Assembly: GCA_965546615.1 (NCBI GenBank)
Contig: CBEUVQ010000006.1
Location: 19,521-83,520, forward strand
Length of the DNA stretch: 64,000 nt
Direction of reading: 5' to 3'
DNA from: CBEUVQ01 sp965546615
GTDB lineage: Bacteria; Bacillota; Desulfotomaculia; Desulfotomaculales; Desulfohalotomaculaceae
Both the position numbers and the translations under genes were made by a program. Under the pieces are notes generated by a model. That model was not told the DNA's origin, made no database searches, and was given only the letters and a program-made list of their open reading frames with translations. This document shows positions 31,430-39,788 of this stretch, piece after piece (the stretch's first letter is position 1; each line of letters begins with the position of its first letter).

Positions 31430-33895
31430 TTATGTCCCGGTAATTTTATTGATTTTTTTGATATACATATCGGTTAGCTCGCGGGCTATTTCCATACTGC
31501 TGCCTTCGCTGTAAATGCGGCAAACCGGCTCTTCTGAATCAGGCAGCACCAATGCCCAACCATTGGGATGATAAACCTTTACACCATCCAGAAGCTCCAT
31601 CTGGCCGGGCTTTTCTTCTATTAAATGCCTAATTACCCTGCCTTTTGCTTCCCAAGGAACCTGTACTTCGCGCTTATCTACAAAGAAAGCGGGAATCTCA
31701 TCCACCAGTGCCGATAATTTAATCTGTTTTTTGGCACAAAACTCTAATATTTTGATTAACGCGGCAGCAGCATCAAAATTGATTAAAAACTGCGACACTC
31801 CGCTGTTTTTACGCTCATCTTCAGCAATAACCCGGTCAATCAAGTCATGAATTGCTGTTTTGGTGCGCACTACTTTGCTGTTATATTTAGCGGCTAAATC
31901 ATCTATAGCGCGCGGCGCAGTCACCGGCACCACAACCGAATCACAATGCTCCTTCAATAATACCAGCGCTAAAAGCGCGGTAAGCCGCTCCTCTTGAATG
32001 TTCCGCCCTTGTTCATCCAAAATTATGATATGTTCTCCGTTTAAGTCAATCACCGCTCCGGCATCCGCCTGCTCCGCTGCCACCACTCCGCCCAACCGGG
32101 GTACAATATTAAAATATTCCTGCCAGTTTAAGTAATTTGCAGTGTCACCGGGTTGAAAACGGCTGAATTTTATACCGGTTTGATCAGAAATTAAAGACAG
32201 GTGATTTTCTAAATTATTGCCGCTGTAACTGACAATTAAATGAAAACCTTTTGACTTTAATGCTTGAACATCTAATAAAGCCAATAAGTCATGAAGATAG
32301 GCTTCGGCAGCATTCGGTAATTGTTCAACAGCAGAAACTTGATTGATATCTGCCCGCAGGAAATCTCCGCGGGCCAGCTTATTCTCAATTTTTCTTTCAA
32401 TACTGCGGCTGACATTTCCACCGCAGGAATTGGTAAATAAAATGTTAATTTTATCCAAGCGAAGATGAGAAATTTTGACATGTACTCCGGCATCACAGCC
32501 TGTTTTGCGTACTGCGTAGCGGTGCACCGGAGTAAGTGCCGCATCTAAACTTTTCACCTTCACGCCAACAGATTGCAGCCCGCTGATAACAGCATTTTTA
32601 ATCATTTTGCAAACAGGGTAATTATCACTTGATACTAAAATTGTTGACCCGCTTTTAACAACCGAACCAAATGCCGCTCCTAAAGATGTGGCAAATTCCG
32701 GCGTAATTTCAATATTGGCCAATCCGTTAATCCCTTCAATGCCAAAAATATTTTTCGGTGAATTTGTACCCCAAACAATACTGCGCTGCACCACTGCCCC
32801 GCTGTCCACTACCTTGTTGGGCCACAGTTTTACATCCGGCTTAATAATACTGCGTTCTTTGATGACGGTATCATCACCCACAACGCTGCCCTCATACAAT
32901 GAAGCATTGGCATAAACTTTTACACCGCTGCCTAAAGCAGCACTGCGCAGTGAAGCCTTTGGCCCTACATACACACCGTTACCAATAACGCTTCTTTTGA
33001 TTGACGCTTGTTCTTCCACCCGGCATCCTTCGCCAATAACTGTGTAAGGTTCAATTTTTACCCCGGGCCCGATTTTGCTGCCTTCTCCAATAAATACCGG
33101 CCCGTTAATTACGGCGGAAGGATCAATAACAACATCGTTTCCCACCCATACTTGATGATTAATTTCTTTCCCGGGAACAGTCAGCTGTACATTTCCGGTC
33201 AGCACATCGTAATGAGCCTGCAGATACTGTTTGAGATTACCGATATCGCACCAATAGCCGTCTAATACCACGCCATACATCGGCAGATTATTTTTCATCA
33301 ACAGCGGAAATAAATCTTTGCTAAAATCAAATTTTTGTCCGGCTTTAAAGTAACTCAATACCTCCGGTTCCAATATGTAAATACCGGTATTAACGGTATC
33401 ACTGAAAACTTCTCCCCAGCTTGGTTTTTCTAAAAATTGACTGATCCGGCCGTCGCATTCGGTAATGACTACCCCGTACTCCAAAGGACAATCTACCCGG
33501 GTTAAAACAATGGTGGCCAGTGAACCTTTTTGTTTGTGAAACTTTATTGCTTCCGTTAAATTAAAGTCCGTTAAAGCATCACCGCTGATGACGATAAAAG
33601 TTTCATCTAAAAATTCTTCAGCATTTTTAACGCTGCCCGCCGTCCCCAGCGGCACTTCTTCCAAAAAATAGCGTGCATTCACCCCAAACTCACAACCACT
33701 GCCAAAGTAATCTCTAATGGCATCGGGAAGATACTGCAGCGTAACCCCAATATCGTCAATACCATGCTGCTTTAAAAGGGCAACAATATGTTCCATCATC
33801 GGCCGGTTCATTACAGGCATCATCGGCTTGGGCCGACTGCATGTTAACGGCCTTAAACGCGACCCTTCACCACCTGCCATAATAACTGCTTTCAA
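31430..33895 (-). CDS. Fused mannose-1-phosphate guanylyltransferase-like / phosphomannomutase-like protein
   Basis: Bifunctional sugar-phosphate protein. Residues 1-230: nucleotidyltransferase (VIMAGGEGSRLRPLT, SGDALTDFN). Residues 250-350: left-handed beta-helix repeats (VGNDVVIDPSAVING). Residues 370-821: a phosphohexomutase fold, but its active-site serine loop is not the classical TASHNP: the corresponding stretch reads TGCDAGVHVKISHL, so the mutase may be degenerate. 821 residues from the TTG at 33895, which follows GGGAGGGG; the frame opens at 33919. Presumably supplies GDP-mannose or a related sugar to glycosyltransferases elsewhere. Confidence 0.85.
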   Translation of the reverse strand: MKAVIMAGGEGSRLRPLTCSRPKPMMPVMNRPMMEHIVALLKQHGIDDIGVTLQYLPDAIRDYFGSGCEFGVNARYFLEEVPLGTAGSVKNAEEFLDETFIVISGDALTDFNLTEAIKFHKQKGSLATIVLTRVDCPLEYGVVITECDGRISQFLEKPSWGEVFSDTVNTGIYILEPEVLSYFKAGQKFDFSKDLFPLLMKNNLPMYGVVLDGYWCDIGNLKQYLQAHYDVLTGNVQLTVPGKEINHQVWVGNDVVIDPSAVINGPVFIGEGSKIGPGVKIEPYTVIGEGCRVEEQASIKRSVIGNGVYVGPKASLRSAALGSGVKVYANASLYEGSVVGDDTVIKERSIIKPDVKLWPNKVVDSGAVVQRSIVWGTNSPKNIFGIEGINGLANIEITPEFATSLGAAFGSVVKSGSTILVSSDNYPVCKMIKNAVISGLQSVGVKVKSLDAALTPVHRYAVRKTGCDAGVHVKISHLRLDKINILFTNSCGGNVSRSIERKIENKLARGDFLRADINQVSAVEQLPNAAEAYLHDLLALLDVQALKSKGFHLIVSYSGNNLENHLSLISDQTGIKFSRFQPGDTANYLNWQEYFNIVPRLGGVVAAEQADAGAVIDLNGEHIIILDEQGRNIQEERLTALLALVLLKEHCDSVVVPVTAPRAIDDLAAKYNSKVVRTKTAIHDLIDRVIAEDERKNSGVSQFLINFDAAAALIKILEFCAKKQIKLSALVDEIPAFFVDKREVQVPWEAKGRVIRHLIEEKPGQMELLDGVKVYHPNGWALVLPDSEEPVCRIYSEGSSMEIARELTDMYIKKINKITGT

Positions 33896-34177
33896 ATAAC
33901 AACCCCTCCCAAAATGCATAGTTGCTGTTATTTTGATATTGTGTTGAATTTTTTATACGAAAACATCATGATTATATTGTGATGTGATATAATGTTATGC
34001 TGTTTGCACCATATTATATTTTGGAATATTTTACAAAATATGTTAATAGGGATGGCAGAAAGCACCGCTTTCTTTATGCAGCAAAAAAAATTTGCCGAAA
34101 GGATTTATCGGCAGGTTTGCCGAATTTAAATTTGTCAAATTAATTAAAGACACACTAACACCGTATGGAGGTAGCTT
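33896..34177. other. Intergenic region with GCCGA-containing stems, no gene seen
   Basis: Divergent promoters for the sugar-nucleotide gene (minus) and the secreted protein (plus) should lie here. Two inverted elements are visible: GAAAGC/GCTTTC near 34058-34072 and TGCCGA/TCGGCA near 34092-34114, followed by another TGCCGAA. I could not match them to a known riboswitch class. Confidence 0.4.
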
Positions 34178-35437
34178 ATGAAAAAAATAACAGCGCTACT
34201 GATTTGTTTCTTTGCAGCGCTGGTTTTCTTTTGCCCGCAAACCGGACAAGCCCAGCATACTGCCAAAGATATTTCCGTTTTAATTGACGGAGCACCGGTT
34301 ACCTTTGATGTGCCGCCGTCAGTGATTAACGGCCGTACACTCGTACCTTTTCGGGCATTGGCGGAAGCAATAAACGTTAACGTCAGTTGGAACGCTTCTG
34401 CCCAAACAATTACTGCTCACAATACCGATACCAATATCCGTTTGCAGATTAACAATGCCACCGCTTACCGAAACGATAAACAGCTGACGCTAGACGTGCC
34501 TCCGATAATAATCAATAACCGCACGCTGGTGCCGCTGCGCTTTTTTAGTGAAGCATTCAACTGCCAAGTAGATTTTGACAAACTGAATTATTTAATCACC
34601 ATAACCACAAGCTCGCCAACACCCCAACACATCTATGTTTCAGCCTTTTATGCGCTGGGCGATGAACAAACCAGCAGTTGGACCGATCTTTTCGGGCGGC
34701 GTTACCCGCAAACAGCTGACGGCAACACCGATGCCGTTGACGAGCTGGCTTTTGGCTGGTACAGTATCGATGAAAGCGGAAACCTCATTACCGACAGCAG
34801 CACCGGTTGGCAGCAGCCTGTCGGCTGGCAGGATGTGCTGAAAGCAGCGGAAAAACACCAACTGCAAACCGCAATGGTTATTCATTTAACAGACGGCACC
34901 GGTTTACTCACCAATTTATTAACTAACCGCGATATGTGGGATGACACTGTTGAACAAATTGCTGAAGAAGCAGAGTATTATCAAGGGGTTAACTTGGATT
35001 TTGAAGGCTTGGGTTTAAACAACCAAGGCGAAGAATTAGCGGCTGTAAAAAACAATTTTACCGATTTTGTCGGCAAATTAGCAGCAGAGCTAAAGCGTAA
35101 TGATATAAAACTAACGTTAACGCTTCATGCTCCGAACAGTGCTTACCGGGGGTATGATTATCAAGCACTGGGACAGCTGGCTGATGAAATTGTCATTATG
35201 GCCTACGATTACGGCACTAAGCCGGAACCGGAAAACTTAGTGACTGATGCCGTTTTAACAGCCAAGGCGTCAGTGCCGGCTGAAAAACTGCTGCTGGGCA
35301 TTTCCGCCTTTAATGAAACAGCGGACAGCTTGGCCGCTAAAATAGACCTAGCCAAAAAGCAGCGTTTAAAAGGCATTGCTCTTTGGCGGTTGGGTTTAAT
35401 CAGTGACGAACAATGGGCGGTTATTAAACAAAGTTAA
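34178..35437 (+). CDS. Secreted protein: copper-amine-oxidase-like N-domain plus GH18-type domain
   Basis: Exported cell-wall or spore-wall protein. An N-terminal signal peptide (Lys-rich, hydrophobic to about 25) precedes two copies of the copper amine oxidase N-terminal-like repeat (PPSVINGRTLVPFRALAEA and PPIIINNRTLVPLRFFSEA), a common surface-anchoring domain in Clostridia. Residues 150-419 resemble the YaaH/YkvQ branch of glycosyl hydrolase family 18: VNLDFEGL carries the Asp-x-Glu catalytic motif and EIVIMAYDYG the barrel strand. Likely acts on N-acetylglucosamine polymers such as peptidoglycan. 419 residues. Confidence 0.88.
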   Translation: MKKITALLICFFAALVFFCPQTGQAQHTAKDISVLIDGAPVTFDVPPSVINGRTLVPFRALAEAINVNVSWNASAQTITAHNTDTNIRLQINNATAYRNDKQLTLDVPPIIINNRTLVPLRFFSEAFNCQVDFDKLNYLITITTSSPTPQHIYVSAFYALGDEQTSSWTDLFGRRYPQTADGNTDAVDELAFGWYSIDESGNLITDSSTGWQQPVGWQDVLKAAEKHQLQTAMVIHLTDGTGLLTNLLTNRDMWDDTVEQIAEEAEYYQGVNLDFEGLGLNNQGEELAAVKNNFTDFVGKLAAELKRNDIKLTLTLHAPNSAYRGYDYQALGQLADEIVIMAYDYGTKPEPENLVTDAVLTAKASVPAEKLLLGISAFNETADSLAAKIDLAKKQRLKGIALWRLGLISDEQWAVIKQS

Positions 35438-35455
35438 GGGCATATAACCACGCCC

Positions 35456-36280
35456 TTAACTTTTAACGGCAGGATAAGAACCCAAAATACGCAGATAACT
35501 GGTTGCATTTTTCAGTGCGGCTAATACTTCCGCCGCTGCAGCATCGTTATAATGGCCGACGAAATCAACAAAAAATCGATACTCACCCAGTGTTGTTTTA
35601 GCCGGCCGCGATTCAATGCGGGTTAAATTGATCCCTCTTACCGCAAACTCGCCTAATGCGGCGTACAATGCCCCCGGTTGATGGGGCAGTGAAAATTCCA
35701 GCGAAGTTTTGCAGCAGCTGCTGTACTCCGGTTCTTGAGTGGATAAAACTATAAACCGTGTACTGTTATTCGGGCAGTCGTTGATATTTGCCGCCAAACA
35801 CTGCAAACGGTACAAATCGGCTGCCTGCTTTGTTCCGATTGCCGACCATGGTTCACTGCTTTCCGCCACCAGTTTTACAGCGGCGGCAGTGCTGGATACT
35901 TCTATAATTTCAACTCCCGGCAGGTGTTTATCCAACCAGCGGCGGCACTGCCCAACAGCCTGCGCATGAGATAGCACGCGGGTAATTTCCGTCAGCTGTC
36001 GGCCGCACTTGGCCAGCAGCCGATGATGTACCGGCAAAATCACTTCTCCGACAATTTTTACTTCCCGGTGCTGTGAGAGTAAATCTAAAACTAAACCCAC
36101 CGTTCCTTCCGCTGAATTTTCTATCGGCACTGCCGCAGCGGCAACTTCACCTTTTGCTGCCGCCGCCACCAGTGCAGACAGTGATTGATACGGTATTAAG
36201 TTACAGTCGTTTTCCTTTACCCAAGACCGAGCAGCTAAATGAGAATACGTTCCCGCAGGACCTAAAAAACCGACAGCCAT
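35456..36280 (-). CDS. pheA: Prephenate dehydratase
   Basis: Converts prephenate to phenylpyruvate, committing chorismate to phenylalanine. N-terminal catalytic PDT domain (MAVGFLGPAGTYSHLAA, PIENSAEGTVG, NSTRFIVL with the catalytic Thr-Arg-Phe) and a C-terminal ACT domain (LPHQPGALYAALGEFA, GINLTRIESRPAK) for phenylalanine feedback. No chorismate mutase domain. About 274 residues from the ATG at 36280, four bases after the aroF stop; the open frame at 36343 lies inside aroF. Cotranscribed with aroF under T-box control. Confidence 0.93.
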   Translation of the reverse strand: MAVGFLGPAGTYSHLAARSWVKENDCNLIPYQSLSALVAAAAKGEVAAAAVPIENSAEGTVGLVLDLLSQHREVKIVGEVILPVHHRLLAKCGRQLTEITRVLSHAQAVGQCRRWLDKHLPGVEIIEVSSTAAAVKLVAESSEPWSAIGTKQAADLYRLQCLAANINDCPNNSTRFIVLSTQEPEYSSCCKTSLEFSLPHQPGALYAALGEFAVRGINLTRIESRPAKTTLGEYRFFVDFVGHYNDAAAAEVLAALKNATSYLRILGSYPAVKS

Positions 36281-36284
36281 ACCA

Positions 36285-37328
36285 TTACACCGCAGCAACA
36301 ACCTCACCCCCTGCAAGTGCTTTTCCCGCTGCTTGAGCTGCACTGCGCAGTGTTCGCATCATTGAAATAAATTCATCCGGACTTAAAGATTGTTTACCGT
36401 CGCACAGCGCCTTACTCGGCTCAGGGTGCATTTCCACCATAATACCGTCGGCACCTGATGCTGCAGCAGCCATCGACATCGGTGCAACCAAGCTGCGTTT
36501 GCCGGTGGCGTGACTGGGGTCAACAATTACCGGCAGGTGGCTCATTTCTTTCACCAGCGGCACTGCGGAGATATCTAAAGTATTGCGCGTAGATGTTTCA
36601 AAAGTGCGAATTCCTCGCTCACATAAAATGATGTTTTCGTTGCCCTCCGAATAAACGTACTCAGCGGCCAGCAGCCATTCTTCAACAGTAGCGGATAAAC
36701 CCCGTTTAAGCAGTACCGGTTTGCCGCAGCGTCCTACCTCACGCAGCAGTTGAAAGTTCTGCATGTTTCTCGCCCCTACCTGCACCATATCAACATATTT
36801 CAATGCCTTTTCCAGGCTGTGTAAATCGATAATCTCCGTTACGCAGGCAAGATTGTTTCGGGCGGCTGCATCCGCCAGGTATTTTAAGCCTAATTCTTCC
36901 AATCCCTGAAAACTATAGGGCGATGTACGGGGTTTAAATGCCCCGCCGCGCAGCACCTTAGCTCCGGCAGCGGCTGCTTTTTCAGCCGCATTGTGCACCT
37001 GCTCTTCGCTTTCCACCGCACAAGGTCCGGCAATGACGGTAAATTCGCTGCCTCCAAAAGCTGCGTTTTTTACCTTCACAACACTTCCTTCCTCTTTTAC
37101 TTCACGGCTTACCAGTTTAAAAGGCTTCATAATGGGCACAATTTTTTCTACACCGGGTATGCTCTCCAGCCCCATTGCAAGAATATTGTCACGTTTATTT
37201 CCCACTGCACCGATAACAATTCGATTTACCCCGGTGATAACATGCGGTTGAAAGCCCATTTCCGCCAATCGGCAGTTTACCGCCTCAACCTGCTCTTTTG
37301 TGGCATGCAAATTCATCACAACTACCAT
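36285..37328 (-). CDS. aroF: 3-deoxy-7-phosphoheptulonate synthase (AroF, AroA-beta type with N-terminal ACT-like domain)
   Basis: First enzyme of the shikimate pathway. An N-terminal 65-residue ferredoxin-like regulatory domain (VMNLHATKEQVEAVNCRLAEMG) is followed by the KDO8P-like TIM barrel: TVIAGPCAVES, GAFKPRTSPYSFQG, LCERGIRTFE and VDPSHATGKR. 347 residues, typical. The ATG follows AGGAGGT by eight bases. It heads the aroF-pheA unit behind two T-box elements. Confidence 0.95.
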   Translation of the reverse strand: MVVVMNLHATKEQVEAVNCRLAEMGFQPHVITGVNRIVIGAVGNKRDNILAMGLESIPGVEKIVPIMKPFKLVSREVKEEGSVVKVKNAAFGGSEFTVIAGPCAVESEEQVHNAAEKAAAAGAKVLRGGAFKPRTSPYSFQGLEELGLKYLADAAARNNLACVTEIIDLHSLEKALKYVDMVQVGARNMQNFQLLREVGRCGKPVLLKRGLSATVEEWLLAAEYVYSEGNENIILCERGIRTFETSTRNTLDISAVPLVKEMSHLPVIVDPSHATGKRSLVAPMSMAAAASGADGIMVEMHPEPSKALCDGKQSLSPDEFISMMRTLRSAAQAAGKALAGGEVVAAV

Positions 37329-37404
37329 TTTTCATCTACCTCCTGTTTTTTAGAAAACTTGGCTCTGCGCCAAGCCCTGAAATATTGGTTTTAAAGTATA
37401 AAAA

Positions 37405-37580
37405 CAAAAAAGCCTCTGCATCATCCCTAGGGACGAAAGCAGCAGGCTTCCGCGGTACCACCCAAATTGACCGCAATGCGGTCCGGCTCATTAAGGTACG
37501 GGAATAAAATTCAGCTCCGACAGGGTTCAACGGATAAACACAAAAGCGTTTTTCGTCCCTGCTGCAAAAGCAGGGCTGCT
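37405..37580 (-). promoter_or_regulatory. Second (downstream) T-box unit of aroF, apparently lacking stem I
   Basis: Contains T-box GGGTGGTACCGCG (37451-37463) and a terminator hairpin at 37411-37449 with a T run at 37405-37410. Upstream of the T-box only about 100 nt separate it from the preceding terminator, including CCCTGC/GCAGGG and a TCGGA...ATTCCCGTAC segment shared with the first unit, but no full stem I with specifier loop is visible. Confidence 0.8.
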
Positions 37581-37586
37581 GATAAA

Positions 37587-37905
37587 ACAAAAAAAGCTTT
37601 CGCCGTCAGGGACGAAAGCTTTGCTTACGCGTTACCACCCTGGTTACCTGTTAGAATATGCAGAACAGGTCACCTCTGTCAGAGTACGGGAAATGTATTC
37701 CGATACCCCCTCCCCTGTAACGCCGGGAGCAGTGCGTCACAACCTACTTACTTTGACGTTTGGCCAAAGTTTCAGCCGGAATCTCAGGAGCGAACTTCGA
37801 TAAGTCATGTTTTGGAAGTGCTTTCAGTCGGCGGCACTTCCTCCCTGAAAAACTGGGGCTTACCTACTTTTCTCCTTCAACGATTTTTCACCGTATTAGA
37901 TTATG
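37587..37905 (-). promoter_or_regulatory. First T-box leader of aroF-pheA
   Basis: Full T-box: stem I with the GAAGTTCGCTCC segment, the T-box AGGGTGGTAACGCG (37628-37641), and a terminator AGCTTTCG...CGAAAGCT (37595-37620) with a T run. A TTC triplet at 37792-37794 sits in the likely specifier position, so a phenylalanine tRNA is the expected ligand. That fits the pheA gene downstream. Specifier assignment is inference. Confidence 0.85.
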
Positions 37906-37909
37906 TTGT

Positions 37910-37939
37910 ATAGTAACACTATGACAAGTATTAAGTCAA
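37910..37939 (-). promoter_or_regulatory. Promoter of the aroF-pheA T-box leader
   Basis: Minus-strand TTGACT (37934-37939), 18-bp spacer, TACTAT (37910-37915). The leader starts near 37903. Confidence 0.65.
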
Positions 37940-38040
37940 GAGAAACATTAAAAAATTTGCAGAACGACCATAGTTTCGTTCAAAAAGAAGATATCCACCG
38001 GCTGAAACTGTTTCAGTTAGCAGCAGCACCATCTCCGGTT

Positions 38041-39342
38041 TTAGATAATGCTTAAATCTTCTCCGTTTAAAATTTTCTTCATGTTTTTCATCGGACACAT
38101 TTTACCGCACATGGTACAGGTATCCTCACATTCCGGGGGAGATTCCTCCCGGTAGCTTTTGGCCTTTTCCGGGTCGACAGCCAACGAAATCATGAGCGGA
38201 AAATCAACAGCGGCACGCGCGGCACTCATTTGATTATCCCAGTCACGGGCATTGGGAATTCCTTTGGCAATATCGGCGGCATGAGCAGCAATGCGGGCGG
38301 CGATAATGCCTTCTTTCATATCCTCTAAATTAGGCAGGCGAAGGTGTTCAGCAGGCGTTACATAGCAGAGAAAATCCGCTCCGTTGGCAGCAGCAATCGC
38401 CCCGCCTATTGCACTGGTGATGTGGTCATATCCCGGGGCAACATCGGTTACAATCGGCCCCAGCACGTAAAATGGAGCACCATGACACAATTTTTTCTCC
38501 AGCTGCACGTTAGCGGCAATTTCATTTAAAGCCATATGCCCCGGACCTTCAATCATTACCTGTACATTTCTCGCCCAAGCGCGTTTTGTTAATTCGCCCA
38601 GCGTAATTAATTCTTCAATTTGAGCAGCATCAGTGGAATCATGAAGTGAGCCCGGACGGCAGGCGTCACCCAAACTCAACGTCACATCGTACTTTTCACA
38701 GATATCCAACAGGCGATCAAAGTACTGATAAAACGGGTTTTCTTGATTATTTAGTTCCATCCAGGCAAAAAGCAGCGAACCACCACGCGAAACAACATTG
38801 GTCAGCCTCTTGTTTCTTTTCAATCTCTCTGCCGCCGCCCGGTTCATTCCGCAGTGAACAGTGATGAAATCCACGCCGTCTTGAGCGTGCTTTTCCACAA
38901 CTGAAAAGAATTCATCAACAGTAATGTCTTTTAAATCCTTATCCAGCATGCCTACAGCATCATACATCGGCACAGTACCAATCATCACCGGAGATAAAGC
39001 AATCAACCGGCGGCGAAACCCTTCAGTTTTACCATAACAGCTTAAATCCATAATAGCGTCAGCTTTTAAAGCAACAGCCTGCTTGGCCTTTTCCAATTCC
39101 AGGTCAATATCATAACTGTCTTTGGAAACGCCCAAATTAACATTAATCTTGGTGCGCAGCTGCTGCCCCACACCTGCGGCATCTAAATTAACGTGATTTT
39201 TATTGGCGGGAATAACAACCCGTCCTGCTGCCACCAGCGCACGCAGCCTTTCGGGAGCAAGATTTTCTTTTTCCGCCACGGTGCGCATATGCTCAGTTAT
39301 AATTCCTTTTTTCGCTGCATCCATTTGGGTGGTATAACTCAT
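38041..39342 (-). CDS. thiC: Phosphomethylpyrimidine synthase ThiC
   Basis: Radical SAM enzyme that rearranges AIR into the HMP-phosphate pyrimidine of thiamine. 433 residues from the ATG at 39342 (MSYTTQMDAA), with AGGAGA nine bases upstream; the longer frame to 39447 runs into the riboswitch terminator. The unusual C-terminal radical SAM cluster motif CX2CX4C is present as CTMCGKMCP. EGPGHMALNEI, HCGMNRAAAE and GDACRPGSLHD are strongly conserved. Controlled by its own TPP riboswitch. Confidence 0.96.
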   Translation of the reverse strand: MSYTTQMDAAKKGIITEHMRTVAEKENLAPERLRALVAAGRVVIPANKNHVNLDAAGVGQQLRTKINVNLGVSKDSYDIDLELEKAKQAVALKADAIMDLSCYGKTEGFRRRLIALSPVMIGTVPMYDAVGMLDKDLKDITVDEFFSVVEKHAQDGVDFITVHCGMNRAAAERLKRNKRLTNVVSRGGSLLFAWMELNNQENPFYQYFDRLLDICEKYDVTLSLGDACRPGSLHDSTDAAQIEELITLGELTKRAWARNVQVMIEGPGHMALNEIAANVQLEKKLCHGAPFYVLGPIVTDVAPGYDHITSAIGGAIAAANGADFLCYVTPAEHLRLPNLEDMKEGIIAARIAAHAADIAKGIPNARDWDNQMSAARAAVDFPLMISLAVDPEKAKSYREESPPECEDTCTMCGKMCPMKNMKKILNGEDLSII

Positions 39343-39404
39343 TATCGTGTTCTCCTTTCTTATCTGAAGATTAGCTAAGGAATGGAGAAACTTGGAACAA
39401 AAAG

Positions 39405-39430
39405 AAAAAAGCTTACCGCAAAGTAAGCTT
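39405..39430 (-). terminator. Riboswitch terminator of thiC
   Basis: AAGCTTAC/GTAAGCTT hairpin (39409-39430) followed on the minus strand by TTTTTT, between the TPP aptamer and thiC. Confidence 0.8.
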
Positions 39431-39447
39431 CTCACTTTAAATTTCAA

Positions 39448-39523
39448 GCTTCCCTACGGTGGTACTAACCACATCAGGTTCAAGGGTTGGATTTAATCCT
39501 CTCAGCCGTCCGGCACCCCTAGC
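39448..39523 (-). promoter_or_regulatory. TPP riboswitch of thiC
   Basis: THI element on the minus strand: GGGGTGCCGG at the 5' side, the invariant CTGAGAGG, then ACCCTTGAACCTGAT, and the closing stem. TPP binding should form the terminator described above and shut off thiC. Confidence 0.95.
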
Positions 39524-39618
39524 CATTTATTAAATTAACAAAACTATACTTTACTCAGCTACTTTTGTAAAGAATTTTTTCTGAAAATATATGTCTTTAA
39601 CTCCCAGCAACTTAGTGA

Positions 39619-39624
39619 TATAAT
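39619..39624 (+). promoter_or_regulatory. Extended -10 promoter of the plus-strand thi operon
   Basis: TGATATAAT: perfect TATAAT preceded by the TG of an extended -10; the -35 (TTTAAC at 17 bp) is weak. Confidence 0.55.
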
Positions 39625-39652
39625 CAGTGTAAATTTTATAATCACCAAGGAA

Positions 39653-39733
39653 TCATTTGGGGTGCCGAAATGGCTGAGAGGCGGCTGCCAACCCATTGAA
39701 CCTGATCCGGGTAATACCGGCGAAGGGAAATGA
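39653..39733 (+). promoter_or_regulatory. TPP riboswitch of the plus-strand thi operon
   Basis: THI element with P1 formed by TCATTT and AAATGA, GGGGTGCC, CTGAGAGG and ACCCATTGAACCTGAT. It precedes the AIR-synthase-like gene, thiD, thiE and the HAD gene. Confidence 0.96.
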
Positions 39734-39747
39734 TCTGCGCAATTTGC

Positions 39748-39778
39748 AGCACCCTTTTGCAGGGTGCTTATTTTTTTA
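39748..39778 (+). terminator. Riboswitch terminator of the plus-strand thi operon
   Basis: AGCACCC (39748-39754) pairs with GGGTGCT (39762-39768), followed by TTATTTTTTT, right after the TPP aptamer. Confidence 0.85.
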
Positions 39779-39788
39779 AGGAGTGATC

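Noticed and set aside
33896..34177. Cyclic-di-GMP riboswitch
   Set aside because: The conserved GEMM core sequences are absent.
37975..38040. Terminator of thiC
   Set aside because: A CTGAAAC/GTTTCAG palindrome is present but lacks a T run on the minus strand, so a terminator could not be supported.
39343..39447. N-terminal extension of ThiC
   Set aside because: It overlaps the riboswitch terminator; the ATG at 39342 has a good ribosome site and the family N-terminus.
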